In this document: positions 20,211-27,958 of the stretch, piece by piece
Layout of the letters: each line of letters starts with the position of its first letter
Position numbering within the stretch: the first letter of the stretch is position 1
IMG/VR virus record: IMGVR_UViG_3300008110_000097
Span: 48,725-112,724 of that record
Source: a virus
Direction: 5' to 3' (one strand)
Length of the DNA stretch: 64,000 nt
Notes under the pieces: model-generated
The model's database searches: none
Seen by the model: only the letters and a program-made list of their open reading frames with translations
What the model was told of the DNA's origin: nothing
Program-made: the position numbers and the translations under genes

Positions 20211-21158
20211 ATGATACAAGAAATAATAATAAAAACACAAAATTATGAGGGGGAAACAGGAGAAATAACTTTTTTCCCCGATACTGGCGGTACTTTTAAT
20301 TTAGGATCACAAGTATTACCGTACACATATATTAGTAATTATGTGTTTGGTACGTATGTTATATATTTTTCTAGTATTGAAAAACAATGTACATTAGAAA
20401 TACCCAATAATTTACCTGTACCAACATCAACACCAACCCCCACCAGTACACCAACACCTACGGCAACACCGACACCTACTAGTACACCAACAATAACACC
20501 ACCACCACCGGTTGTACCATCTGTTAATTGTCCATCATCATTTGAATGTGGTCAAGTTGGGTTACTTCTTTCTAATACCGCATCTTTAGGTACAGGGAAT
20601 GGGTTACCATGGTTAAATAATGCCGTTTTTATTGAGGGTAACGTATGTATACCATCAGGGGCCATATCTAATAATCAACAACTATTAATAAATTCATCAT
20701 CTTTAGGTATACCAGTGAATTATTCAAATCCACTTGTTCTTTGTGGAGACCCAAGTAATCCTTGTGATGCTTTATTTTATCCATTGTGTTTATGTACGAA
20801 TTATGTCACATCAACACAATCAATTGGTAGATGGGTAAGTAATAATAGAGTTTATGATCTTACTGGAAGTGCACAGATTATTTATAATTCACAACCATCA
20901 ATACCCACTTTTGATTGTTCAAGTGAATGTAGATCTTTCAGGATATATAACGCAGGATCAACAAAAATTGTTACAATAACAGATTGTTGTGATGACACAT
21001 CTCAAGATGTTGTTATACCATCAGGTACTTTTGGATCACCATCAGAGACATTGGTATGTAGTAAAACTTGGCCAACAACATTATTCTCATTTTCTGATTT
21101 ACAAATATATACAACAGGTATACCATGTAATATTAATTACAGTGGAGGTACTTGTTAA
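20211..21158 (+). CDS. Short modular adhesin-like protein sharing N-terminal domain with upstream gene, 315 aa
   Basis: Residues ~1-60 match the N-terminal domain of the 779-aa protein (ITFFPDTGGTFNLGSQVLPY, then FGTYVIYFS). A shorter Pro/Thr linker (~70-103, ending in PPPPVVP) follows directly, then a Cys-rich domain (~105-240) and a final ~70-residue module CRSFRIYNAG...TDCCDD...VIPSGT...VCSKTW that resembles the duplicated Cys module in the 1533-aa protein. The propeller of the upstream paralogue is absent, so this looks like the same anchor and linker carrying a different tip. Likely a virion surface protein; ligand unknown. Confidence 0.6.
   Translation: MIQEIIIKTQNYEGETGEITFFPDTGGTFNLGSQVLPYTYISNYVFGTYVIYFSSIEKQCTLEIPNNLPVPTSTPTPTSTPTPTATPTPTSTPTITPPPPVVPSVNCPSSFECGQVGLLLSNTASLGTGNGLPWLNNAVFIEGNVCIPSGAISNNQQLLINSSSLGIPVNYSNPLVLCGDPSNPCDALFYPLCLCTNYVTSTQSIGRWVSNNRVYDLTGSAQIIYNSQPSIPTFDCSSECRSFRIYNAGSTKIVTITDCCDDTSQDVVIPSGTFGSPSETLVCSKTWPTTLFSFSDLQIYTTGIPCNINYSGGTC
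20418..20519 (+). repeat. Pro/Thr/Ser-coding tandem repeat, copy 3 (short)
   Basis: About 100 bases encoding a TPTPTSTPTPTATPTP-type linker ending in a proline run. It follows the shared N-terminal domain directly. Related to the repeats at 17121, 19727 and 24451. Confidence 0.8.
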
Positions 21159-21176
21159 TAAAATAAAAAATATGAT

Positions 21177-22139
21177 ATGTTTAAAACAACAATAAATTTA
21201 GTACCAACAGGACAAGCGTTCGATATATACTCCGGATTAACATCAAGTACAACGGTTAATTTGATTGCAACCAATGTTACAAATTCATTTGAACATACTT
21301 TTGAAATAACAGATTTAGTACTCGGATCGAATACTTTACAACATTATTTTCTAAAACTTTCGTGTGAAGAATGTGGAAATATATTAATTAAAGTTAAGGC
21401 ACATGACATTGAATATTGCCAACCAATAAATCCATTTGATTTTATTTTTGATTTGACATTAAAATCAATAATCGAATTAGATGAAAATCCATCACTAGAA
21501 CCAAGTTTAACAAATCCGATAGATTGGCTTACCGATGTATTTTTAAGTAATGGTTTGGGTCAATCACAATCATGTCTAATTTGTCCACCATGTAATGATT
21601 TTTATTATATAGGTAACACTTACACGTACCTATCAATGTTTGAGACTGCTTCAGTTCCAAATGATAAAACGTATATAAATGCCTTAACAGGTTGTTGTAT
21701 AAACTACGCTATGTCGGCACAAACATATTTATTGGATTACATTCCCACTGTCGGGATATCAAATGCAATTCCACCTGATGAAGAAATAGATGGTGTGGTA
21801 TACAAATATTCTTCATGTAACAATGGATTTAAAGAAAAAATTCAATTGTTAAAAACTCTAGATCCAACTAAATTTAGTAGTTTAATTGAGATTGGAATTT
21901 TTGAAGTGGGTACAATCGGAAATTCAACCGGATTAGATAACTTAATAAATTTTTATACCGGTAACACCATAAATAATTATGACGGAATTAATACGATTGG
22001 AGATACAATCCAAGATTGGATGAGTAGTGGTATTTTCTTTTTATGTCATGGTCGTGATTATAGAATGGGTGATCATGGAGGATTTAATAAAACAATTGAA
22101 GACTTAACAACACCACCACCCAGCCCTATTATACCTTAA
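21177..22139 (+). CDS. Cys-containing virion-block protein, 320 aa, unknown function
   Basis: The ATG at 21177 is chosen over one at 21172, which gives only a few codons. N-terminal ~90 residues are beta-rich (TTINLVPTGQAFDIYSGLTSSTTVNL) and end in CEECGN, suggesting an Ig-like or fibronectin-like domain. A Cys cluster (CLICPPCNDFYY) lies near residues 137-148, followed by a CCINYAMSA segment. The C-terminus ends in TTPPPSPIIP. No enzyme motif or membrane segment. It lies between modular adhesins and is probably part of the same surface structure, but the family is not recognised. Confidence 0.5.
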   Translation: MFKTTINLVPTGQAFDIYSGLTSSTTVNLIATNVTNSFEHTFEITDLVLGSNTLQHYFLKLSCEECGNILIKVKAHDIEYCQPINPFDFIFDLTLKSIIELDENPSLEPSLTNPIDWLTDVFLSNGLGQSQSCLICPPCNDFYYIGNTYTYLSMFETASVPNDKTYINALTGCCINYAMSAQTYLLDYIPTVGISNAIPPDEEIDGVVYKYSSCNNGFKEKIQLLKTLDPTKFSSLIEIGIFEVGTIGNSTGLDNLINFYTGNTINNYDGINTIGDTIQDWMSSGIFFLCHGRDYRMGDHGGFNKTIEDLTTPPPSPIIP

Positions 22140-22151
22140 AAATAATTATAT

Positions 22152-22817
22152 ATGAGTAATAGAAAATATAATATTCTTGAATTTTTGATAAATTATTGTG
22201 AAGATAATTCACCATCACCTACCGATGATGATGTTTTAAGTACTTGGGATGAATTATTAGATGAAGGATTTTCTACATCAGCATATACTCAAACTATATG
22301 TTGTGATGAATGTGATCTATCGGGTACCACAGTATTTGCGTCGATTGAAACTTTTTTGAAATATGCGGAAGCGGTTAGTTTAACATATGATGGTACATGT
22401 CCAGTAAGTGGTTTAACTTGTTGTATTAGTGCTTATGGTAATATTAATTCTTATGACATACTTTTAAATTCTTTAGGTGCAACGGGAGATCCACCATTTC
22501 AGAATTGTATAAATATAGTAAATGATTGCCCATATTTAGATTTTAATACAGTATTAAATAGAATTATTTCTGAATTTGGATATAATACCACTAAAGTGAT
22601 TTTAGATAAAGGTGTAGTATTATTAGGTAATATTTCTATAAAATGTTTACTTGATTATCTGGATACCAAAAGTGAAAATTTTAGAGGATTATTTTTATTA
22701 AAATTACTTGATAAAGGAATGATATATGATTGTCAAAATGAAAAATTTGCAGGAGTTGAAACTTGGTTAAAATATGCCGAAGCAGTAGGATTAACATCAA
22801 GTGCTGCGGTTCCATAA
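22152..22817 (+). CDS. Cys-containing protein with an internal duplicated KYAEAV helix motif, 221 aa
   Basis: Starts 12 bases after the previous gene. Two copies of a similar helix are visible, SIETFLKYAEAVSLT near residues 63-77 and GVETWLKYAEAVGLT near 202-216, bracketing a mostly helical middle (LLDYLDTKSENFRGLFLLKLLDKG). CCDECD near 47-52 and TCCIS near 91-95 add Cys pairs. Mostly helical, unlike its beta-rich neighbours, so it may be a chaperone or connector rather than a tip. Function not recognised. Confidence 0.5.
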   Translation: MSNRKYNILEFLINYCEDNSPSPTDDDVLSTWDELLDEGFSTSAYTQTICCDECDLSGTTVFASIETFLKYAEAVSLTYDGTCPVSGLTCCISAYGNINSYDILLNSLGATGDPPFQNCINIVNDCPYLDFNTVLNRIISEFGYNTTKVILDKGVVLLGNISIKCLLDYLDTKSENFRGLFLLKLLDKGMIYDCQNEKFAGVETWLKYAEAVGLTSSAAVP

Positions 22818-22844
22818 ACTTTATTATTAAAAATAAACAATTTA

Positions 22845-22852
22845 TATTTATT
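22845..22852 (+). promoter_or_regulatory. TATTTATT motif (possible late promoter element)
   Basis: TATTTATT in the 40-base gap, ending 5 bases before the ATG at 22858. Member of the recurring intergenic octamer set; with such a short distance to the ATG a role in translation initiation is also possible. Confidence 0.3.
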
Positions 22853-22857
22853 ATATC

Positions 22858-24945
22858 ATGGGTTTAAATGTTAGGTTATATAATTTACAAATACCACATA
22901 ACTTTATTGTAGAATATAGTGGAGGGTCATCAAGTTCATATGTGTTTTTTGGGGCATTTCCAAGCCTAACATCATCTGTTGTTATAACAAATTTGGAATT
23001 TGATACGAGGTACTTTATAAAAGTAACGGATATTGTTGATGGTACATCAACAATAACTACAATATATACTAATGATAGTAAGGTTTATGAATGTTATGAT
23101 ACTGTAGATTTTTATCTTGATGTTAGTACCACAGGTAGTTGTACTAATAGTAGTGTTACAATATATGATTTGGTTTCAGGTGCAACAAATTTTGGTAATC
23201 ATTCATCTGTCGTTAACGGTGTACCAAATAGTTATCGTATATATACAGGTTTCACATATGAAATTTCGGCTTCAACATTTGTAACAACGGCAACAACAAA
23301 TCCATCTACTGGGTTTATTTATGAATTTAAAAATTTTAGTCCAACACACAAACCTGTTTATATTTTTCTTGAACATGGGGACGGTAGTATAAAAAATAAT
23401 ACATTAACTGATCCAAAAAAACAAGGTGGATTTCAAGTAAGGGTTGTTTTTATTGGATGCCCCGTATGCTTTAATCATTTATGTTATAGTTCAGATACAG
23501 AATATAATACAACACTATATTATCCAATGGGTGTTTACAATGAAAGACCATATTATCAAATATGTTGTGATGATTATTATGTATTTTGGAATGAATCTAA
23601 TAATAGATGGGAAGTAAGAGATGATATTGGTAATGGTACATTACATTCTATTTTATCATATGATGTTGATTATCCTGTAAGTAATCCACCAACGTATATG
23701 TGGTCTGCAATCACATCCAATGTTGGTGATATTTTTTCAAGTAGATTTGAGGAATGTCCACCATCATGTGATATTCAAGTAACAGGAACAACATTACCTT
23801 GTGATTTTACTTATGAATTGACCATACCAGAAATAGATGAAAATACGGAAATAAATATTTATTTTGATTCATCCGGATCGATGAATTCAACATTATCTCC
23901 ATTAATCAATATGAACAGTGGAATATTAAAACCATGTTTATTACCTTATTTTAATAATGATTCTGTCTTATATGATCAAAGAGTTAGTATCACATCAATT
24001 AGTGACGAACGAATATTCCAATGGATGAATAATACAGGTAGTTCACCATCAATAACCACTGTTATTAATTTAGTTTTTTCGGATGAAAATAGTCCATACG
24101 GTGCAGAATGGGGTGTCTCATCATGGGAAACCGCCAGAACACCTCAGTATGATACAGATATGGTTGCTTTAACCAGTACATTAAATCAATTACCATTTGG
24201 GAGATATTTTGCAACCATATTTAGGGTTATTGGAAGTACCGAGTATGGTTCATTTATTCAGGCTGTTAGTGGTGATACATCCTTATCAACACTATATACT
24301 GGATCAACATATGGTTTATCTGGAAGAAATAACATTAATTATGAATTAAATACTTTGGCGGCGTCAACACCATCATATTATGCAGATCTGATAATTAACT
24401 CACTAAATAACTTAGGATTTAATTTGTCACTTTGCAGTTCACTACCCATCGTAACACCAACACCAACTAGTACACCAACTCCTACTAGTACACCAACACC
24501 TACATCGACTAGCACTCCAACTCCTACTAGTACACCTACACCAACTAGTACACCAACACCAACTAGTACACCAACACCAACCGGAATAACCGCTGAAATT
24601 GTTGCATTTGGTGAAAGTGATGGTTCTGGATTTATTAATGGAACAGTCAATGTGATTGCGGGGACGACTTTAGATTTATTAGATTTCGATTTTGTCATTA
24701 GAAGATTTAGTGATCCGACGTGTACAACATTTGTAAGTGGAAACGCGACCTTACCTAGTTTATTATTACCTGCCGGAAACACATCGGCGACTGATAGTAC
24801 AGGTGTTAGTGAAATCGGTGTTGCTAGTTTAAGAGTAATTAATTTGGCTGTAAATGGAATTGGATTAACAACAAATCCACAAATAATTACTATTGGTACG
24901 AATAATTACAAAATTTATGGATTAAACCAATGTACGGGAATGTAA
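22858..24945 (+). CDS. Virion adhesin-like protein with von Willebrand A (MIDAS) domain and Pro/Thr linker, 695 aa
   Basis: N-terminal ~80 residues look fibronectin-like (SSVVITNLEFDTRYFIKVTD). Residues ~205-280 carry one more copy of the WN-x-RWE module of the 2329-aa protein (core FWNESNNRWEVRD). From ~325 a von Willebrand A domain begins: IYFDSSGSM supplies Asp337, Ser339 and Ser341 of a DxSxS metal-ion (MIDAS) site, and the domain seems to run to ~525. A Pro/Thr/Ser linker (~532-576) leads to a ~115-residue beta-rich C-terminal domain. vWA domains bind protein or glycan ligands through a metal; a host-attachment role is inferred. Confidence 0.65.
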   Translation: MGLNVRLYNLQIPHNFIVEYSGGSSSSYVFFGAFPSLTSSVVITNLEFDTRYFIKVTDIVDGTSTITTIYTNDSKVYECYDTVDFYLDVSTTGSCTNSSVTIYDLVSGATNFGNHSSVVNGVPNSYRIYTGFTYEISASTFVTTATTNPSTGFIYEFKNFSPTHKPVYIFLEHGDGSIKNNTLTDPKKQGGFQVRVVFIGCPVCFNHLCYSSDTEYNTTLYYPMGVYNERPYYQICCDDYYVFWNESNNRWEVRDDIGNGTLHSILSYDVDYPVSNPPTYMWSAITSNVGDIFSSRFEECPPSCDIQVTGTTLPCDFTYELTIPEIDENTEINIYFDSSGSMNSTLSPLINMNSGILKPCLLPYFNNDSVLYDQRVSITSISDERIFQWMNNTGSSPSITTVINLVFSDENSPYGAEWGVSSWETARTPQYDTDMVALTSTLNQLPFGRYFATIFRVIGSTEYGSFIQAVSGDTSLSTLYTGSTYGLSGRNNINYELNTLAASTPSYYADLIINSLNNLGFNLSLCSSLPIVTPTPTSTPTPTSTPTPTSTSTPTPTSTPTPTSTPTPTSTPTPTGITAEIVAFGESDGSGFINGTVNVIAGTTLDLLDFDFVIRRFSDPTCTTFVSGNATLPSLLLPAGNTSATDSTGVSEIGVASLRVINLAVNGIGLTTNPQIITIGTNNYKIYGLNQCTGM
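24451..24585 (+). repeat. Pro/Thr/Ser-coding tandem repeat, copy 4
   Basis: Tandem units such as ccaactagtacaccaacacc encode a TPTPTSTPTPTSTSTP-type linker between the vWA domain and the C-terminal domain. Related to the repeats at 17121, 19727 and 20418. Confidence 0.85.
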
Positions 24946-24959
24946 AATAAAAATAAATG

Positions 24960-24967
24960 TATTTATT
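24960..24967 (+). promoter_or_regulatory. TATTTATT motif (possible late promoter element)
   Basis: TATTTATT ending 5 bases before the ATG at 24973, in a 27-base gap. Member of the recurring intergenic octamer set. Confidence 0.3.
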
Positions 24968-24972
24968 AATGT

Positions 24973-27078
24973 ATGAGCTTTTTAACAGAAAATAACTCTG
25001 AGTTTTTATCGGCCAGAGTAACAAAAAAAGGTAGAAATTCAATCGCTAAGGGAAATTTTGTAATTTCATATTTCCAAATTGGTGATTCCGAATATGATTA
25101 TAGTGCACCATTTACAAATTTAGATGGTACTTTTAAAAAACCATTTCAAAAAGTTTTTGCCCCACACGATAAAGAAACAGTTGTTAAATATCCATACAAA
25201 ATAGACACAACAGTAACAACAACAACCTATGGGGTCCCTGTTCAAAATTCATATACTGACATTTTAAGAAATCCGATGGGTCCCGCGGGATTTGTTTCAC
25301 AATATATTGAATATGATGATATTGATTGTATAGGAACAAAGGTAATGTGTGTGACGGATAGAATCGATATATCCACAATTAATGGTTCTTCTTCTATTGA
25401 TGTTTTATCTGGAGATACATTTCAAACTTGTGAATATATTACGTTGGTATTCGATCAGTTTGGTGGGACCGATCCAAATGTTCCAATAATAACCGGACAA
25501 TCAAATAGTTTAATTTATAAAGTTTTAAGTATTAGTGGAAATACAATATATCTTGATAGACCCACACCAGACTTATCAACTTTAACAGGTTTTGCACAAG
25601 TTGTTTGTAATAAATGTCAAATAGAATTTCCACCATCAACTAGTGTTGCACCGATATGTTTACCACAACCAATTGATCCAATGGATCAACACGATCCGTG
25701 GACATTAAATGTTGTGTGGAATGAGAATCCTATAGGTTATAGTGGTTTAACAAACATAAACTTAACAGGTTTCACAAGTAATCAACACATATCAACAAAA
25801 CAATTTTTAGGATACACAACATCATCCGGACAAACCATTAATAATACCACATCGTACAAAAATTCTTTTGGTGAATCAATAACCGTGACACCTGAAGAAC
25901 AAAGGGTATTGGCGGTTATACATTATTCAGAGTTAGGTGATATAAGATTTGATCCTGAAAGATTCTTTAAATATGATGATTATTTAAGTACCAATAACAA
26001 TGTTAATGATTCAATATTAGAAGATGAAAATGGTTTACCATTAACTGATTTAGAATACTTCCAAGTATTTATACCATTTATTTGTTACCATAGAAATACA
26101 AGTAATGTTGTTGGAGCGTTATTTAATATGGATACAGTTGATTATGAAATCACGACACCATCACCAATCTTAAATGGTAATTCAAATATACCATATAGAT
26201 ACTTACTTGATGAACAAAATAATAGAGTTGGTAAAGTTTTTTACACTAAAAAAACAATAATTTTTGATGACCAAGAATTAGTTGCTTTATTAGATTACAG
26301 AAGCAATAGAAGATATACTTTAGATGCACCAAAATTATATTTGGTACCAAGTGACACCACAGCACCAAATTCAGTTTTAACAGGATCAACAGATCAAACA
26401 ATATGGGTGACATATACTTTTACCAATTCAGATAAAGGTTTAAATGGTTTACCTTGTAATTATTATTCAAAAATACAGGGCACAACAATACCAACAAGTT
26501 TAGTTGTTAAATTCGATACCACCGCATTTAGTTATATGAAAACAACTCTTCCAAATGTTGTTGATGGATTCGTTGGTACTGAGTTTAAAATTTTAGTACA
26601 AATAACAAAAACAGGTCAAAGACCCGTACCTGATGATTGGATTGAAATTGATTTTACAACAGAAGCGGGAGGTAACGGAGTTAATTTTCTTGACCCCGTA
26701 AATTTAAGAGACATTTCATTTATTGTTAATTTTTCAAAATATAACAGCGGAACACAATATGTGATAGACAATTATTTTGGTAATGGTTACATTGTACATG
26801 AACCATCAACGCAACCAAAGTTTGGTGATGAACAACCGTTTCCTGGAAGTATAAAAGTTGTTAGATCAAGTGACATTGAGGTTATGAATTTTTTGGTTAA
26901 CTTACCAAGTACACAATTTACCGAAACACAGAACCCAACATATGTTGCTGGTGAAGATAAAAAGATAACTGAGATTGCTCTTTTAGATAGTAATAAAGAA
27001 GCCTTGGTTGTTGCTAAATCAGCGAAACCAATTGTTAGAAGAGGAACACAAGTTTTTGCAATCAAAATAGACTTCTAA
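24973..27078 (+). CDS. Putative tail/baseplate structural protein, 701 aa
   Basis: The N-terminus (SARVTKKGRNSIAKGNF then ISYFQIGDSEYDY, residues ~14-43) matches a pattern I associate with structural proteins of large T4-like phages. The middle is beta-rich with a Cys pair (CNKCQIEFPPSTSVAPIC). The C-terminal ~150 residues include IALLDSNKEALVVAKSAKPI and end in FAIKIDF, the kind of ending seen in baseplate-attached plug proteins. It closes the virion block; the next gene is a DNA enzyme. No Pro/Thr linker is present, so it is probably core rather than tip. Role beyond virion structure is unknown. Confidence 0.55.
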   Translation: MSFLTENNSEFLSARVTKKGRNSIAKGNFVISYFQIGDSEYDYSAPFTNLDGTFKKPFQKVFAPHDKETVVKYPYKIDTTVTTTTYGVPVQNSYTDILRNPMGPAGFVSQYIEYDDIDCIGTKVMCVTDRIDISTINGSSSIDVLSGDTFQTCEYITLVFDQFGGTDPNVPIITGQSNSLIYKVLSISGNTIYLDRPTPDLSTLTGFAQVVCNKCQIEFPPSTSVAPICLPQPIDPMDQHDPWTLNVVWNENPIGYSGLTNINLTGFTSNQHISTKQFLGYTTSSGQTINNTTSYKNSFGESITVTPEEQRVLAVIHYSELGDIRFDPERFFKYDDYLSTNNNVNDSILEDENGLPLTDLEYFQVFIPFICYHRNTSNVVGALFNMDTVDYEITTPSPILNGNSNIPYRYLLDEQNNRVGKVFYTKKTIIFDDQELVALLDYRSNRRYTLDAPKLYLVPSDTTAPNSVLTGSTDQTIWVTYTFTNSDKGLNGLPCNYYSKIQGTTIPTSLVVKFDTTAFSYMKTTLPNVVDGFVGTEFKILVQITKTGQRPVPDDWIEIDFTTEAGGNGVNFLDPVNLRDISFIVNFSKYNSGTQYVIDNYFGNGYIVHEPSTQPKFGDEQPFPGSIKVVRSSDIEVMNFLVNLPSTQFTETQNPTYVAGEDKKITEIALLDSNKEALVVAKSAKPIVRRGTQVFAIKIDF

Positions 27079-27116
27079 ACTTTACATTTTTAAAAATATC
27101 ACGTATATATTCTTTT

Positions 27117-27722
27117 ATGAGTATAAAATTAAAGAATAGTCCAAAGATATTAGGTTTGGATATATCAACAAAGACAATTGGATTTGCGTTATTTGATTTA
27201 ACTGGTTCTAAATTATTGGAATTAACACACTTTTCTCCAAAAATAAAACCTCAACCTGAAGACAAACTTGAGGAATTATTGAAGAAGGCGGATGCCTTCA
27301 AAAAACATATCGAGAATTATAAAGATATGGGTATCCTTCGTGTAATCATCGAAGAACCATTGTTAAATTCAAATAACATTTATACCGTTCAGACTTTATT
27401 GAGGTATAATACAATGATTTGTAAAATAGTTTATGATACTTTGGGAATTGTGCCCACCTTTATATCAACATATAATGCAAGAAAATTTGCATTTCCTGAT
27501 TTAGTTAATAAAAATGACAAAGGTAAAAATGTTTTGTTTGGTGGTTATCCAAAAGACATTGATAAAAAACAAGTAATTTGGGAACATGTAAATGCGGTTT
27601 GTGCAGATGTTAAGTGGTTATATGATAAAAATAACAAATTAAAGAAAGAAAACTTTGATATGAGTGATGCCGCAACTGCTGTTATTGGTTATGTTAACAT
27701 GATTAAATTAGAAAAAAATTAG
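27117..27722 (+). CDS. RuvC-like Holliday junction resolvase / RNase H-fold nuclease, 201 aa
   Basis: The pattern of RuvC-type nucleases is clear: strand ILGLDIST with Asp15, strand RVIIEEPL with Glu79/Glu80, and a C-terminal FDMSDAATAVIGY segment with Asp181 and Asp184. These four acidic positions bind two metal ions that cleave branched DNA. In phages such enzymes resolve recombination or replication intermediates before packaging, in place of T4 gp49. Length is typical for RuvC-fold resolvases. It is the first DNA-metabolism gene after the virion block and lies close to the gp46/gp47-like recombination genes, which fits. Confidence 0.75.
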   Translation: MSIKLKNSPKILGLDISTKTIGFALFDLTGSKLLELTHFSPKIKPQPEDKLEELLKKADAFKKHIENYKDMGILRVIIEEPLLNSNNIYTVQTLLRYNTMICKIVYDTLGIVPTFISTYNARKFAFPDLVNKNDKGKNVLFGGYPKDIDKKQVIWEHVNAVCADVKWLYDKNNKLKKENFDMSDAATAVIGYVNMIKLEKN

Positions 27723-27723
27723 T

Positions 27724-27807
27724 ATGGGTGAATTAGATTATAGTTCAGATAATCCAACTGAATTAACAATGAAAATAGGTGTTAATAGAGCAATATTAAA
27801 TTTTTAA
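27724..27807 (+). CDS. Tiny ORF after the resolvase, 27 aa
   Basis: ATG one base after the resolvase stop, a spacing seen between several genes here. The product MGELDYSSDNPTELTMKIGV... has no recognisable motif. It may be a real small protein, a remnant of a longer gene, or chance. A structured RNA locus follows. Confidence 0.3.
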   Translation: MGELDYSSDNPTELTMKIGVNRAILNF

Positions 27808-27852
27808 AAAAATCCGGCAACTTAAATTTTACATTTTATAATTATTCAACTA

Positions 27853-27860
27853 TATTTATA
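27853..27860 (+). promoter_or_regulatory. TATTTATA motif before the small RNA (possible promoter element)
   Basis: TATTTATA just upstream of a structured, terminator-ended non-coding segment. This is the one copy of the octamer not followed by a protein start codon, which supports a transcriptional role for the motif. If it acts like a T4 late -10 box, transcription would start near 27866. Confidence 0.4.
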
Positions 27861-27862
27861 TA

Positions 27863-27931
27863 GACGGGGCATGTAGAAATACATGTTGGTTGGTATCCCT
27901 CGGAGTTGGTGTCTCCGGGGGATTTTTTTTT
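27863..27931 (+). ncRNA. Putative structured small RNA with two hairpins
   Basis: Between the tiny ORF and the primase there is a GC-richer island in otherwise AT-rich DNA. Hairpin 1 is CATGTA-GAAA-TACATG (27870-27885), a perfect 6-bp stem capped by a GNRA tetraloop and extendable by two G-T pairs. Hairpin 2 (27895-27923) is an 11-bp stem with one G-T pair and a 7-base loop, followed by nine T. An octamer TATTTATA lies just upstream. The layout (promoter-like box, compact hairpins, terminator) suits an independent small RNA of about 70 bases. It matches no RNA family I can name; alternatives are a primase-operon attenuator or simply an elaborate terminator. Confidence 0.5.
27895..27931 (+). 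terminator. Strong rho-independent terminator
   Basis: Stem ATCCCTCGGAG (27895-27905) pairs with CTCCGGGGGAT (27913-27923) with one G-T pair and a TTGGTGT loop; nine T follow (27923-27931). It would end transcripts from the resolvase side or the small RNA. Confidence 0.8.
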
Positions 27932-27958
27932 ATCACTTTTTTTTCTTATCATTTGACA

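Noticed and set aside
17121-24585. Repeats considered as a CRISPR array
   Set aside because: Units are short, degenerate, in-frame codon repeats inside open genes, without spacers of fixed length.
17842-24945. Diversity-generating retroelement (variable C-termini plus template repeat)
   Set aside because: No reverse transcriptase and no template/variable repeat pair was seen; tip differences fit domain exchange better.
27890-27958. Upstream GTG start for the primase
   Set aside because: It lies within the terminator hairpin and its poly-T; ATG 27959 directly begins the normal primase sequence.
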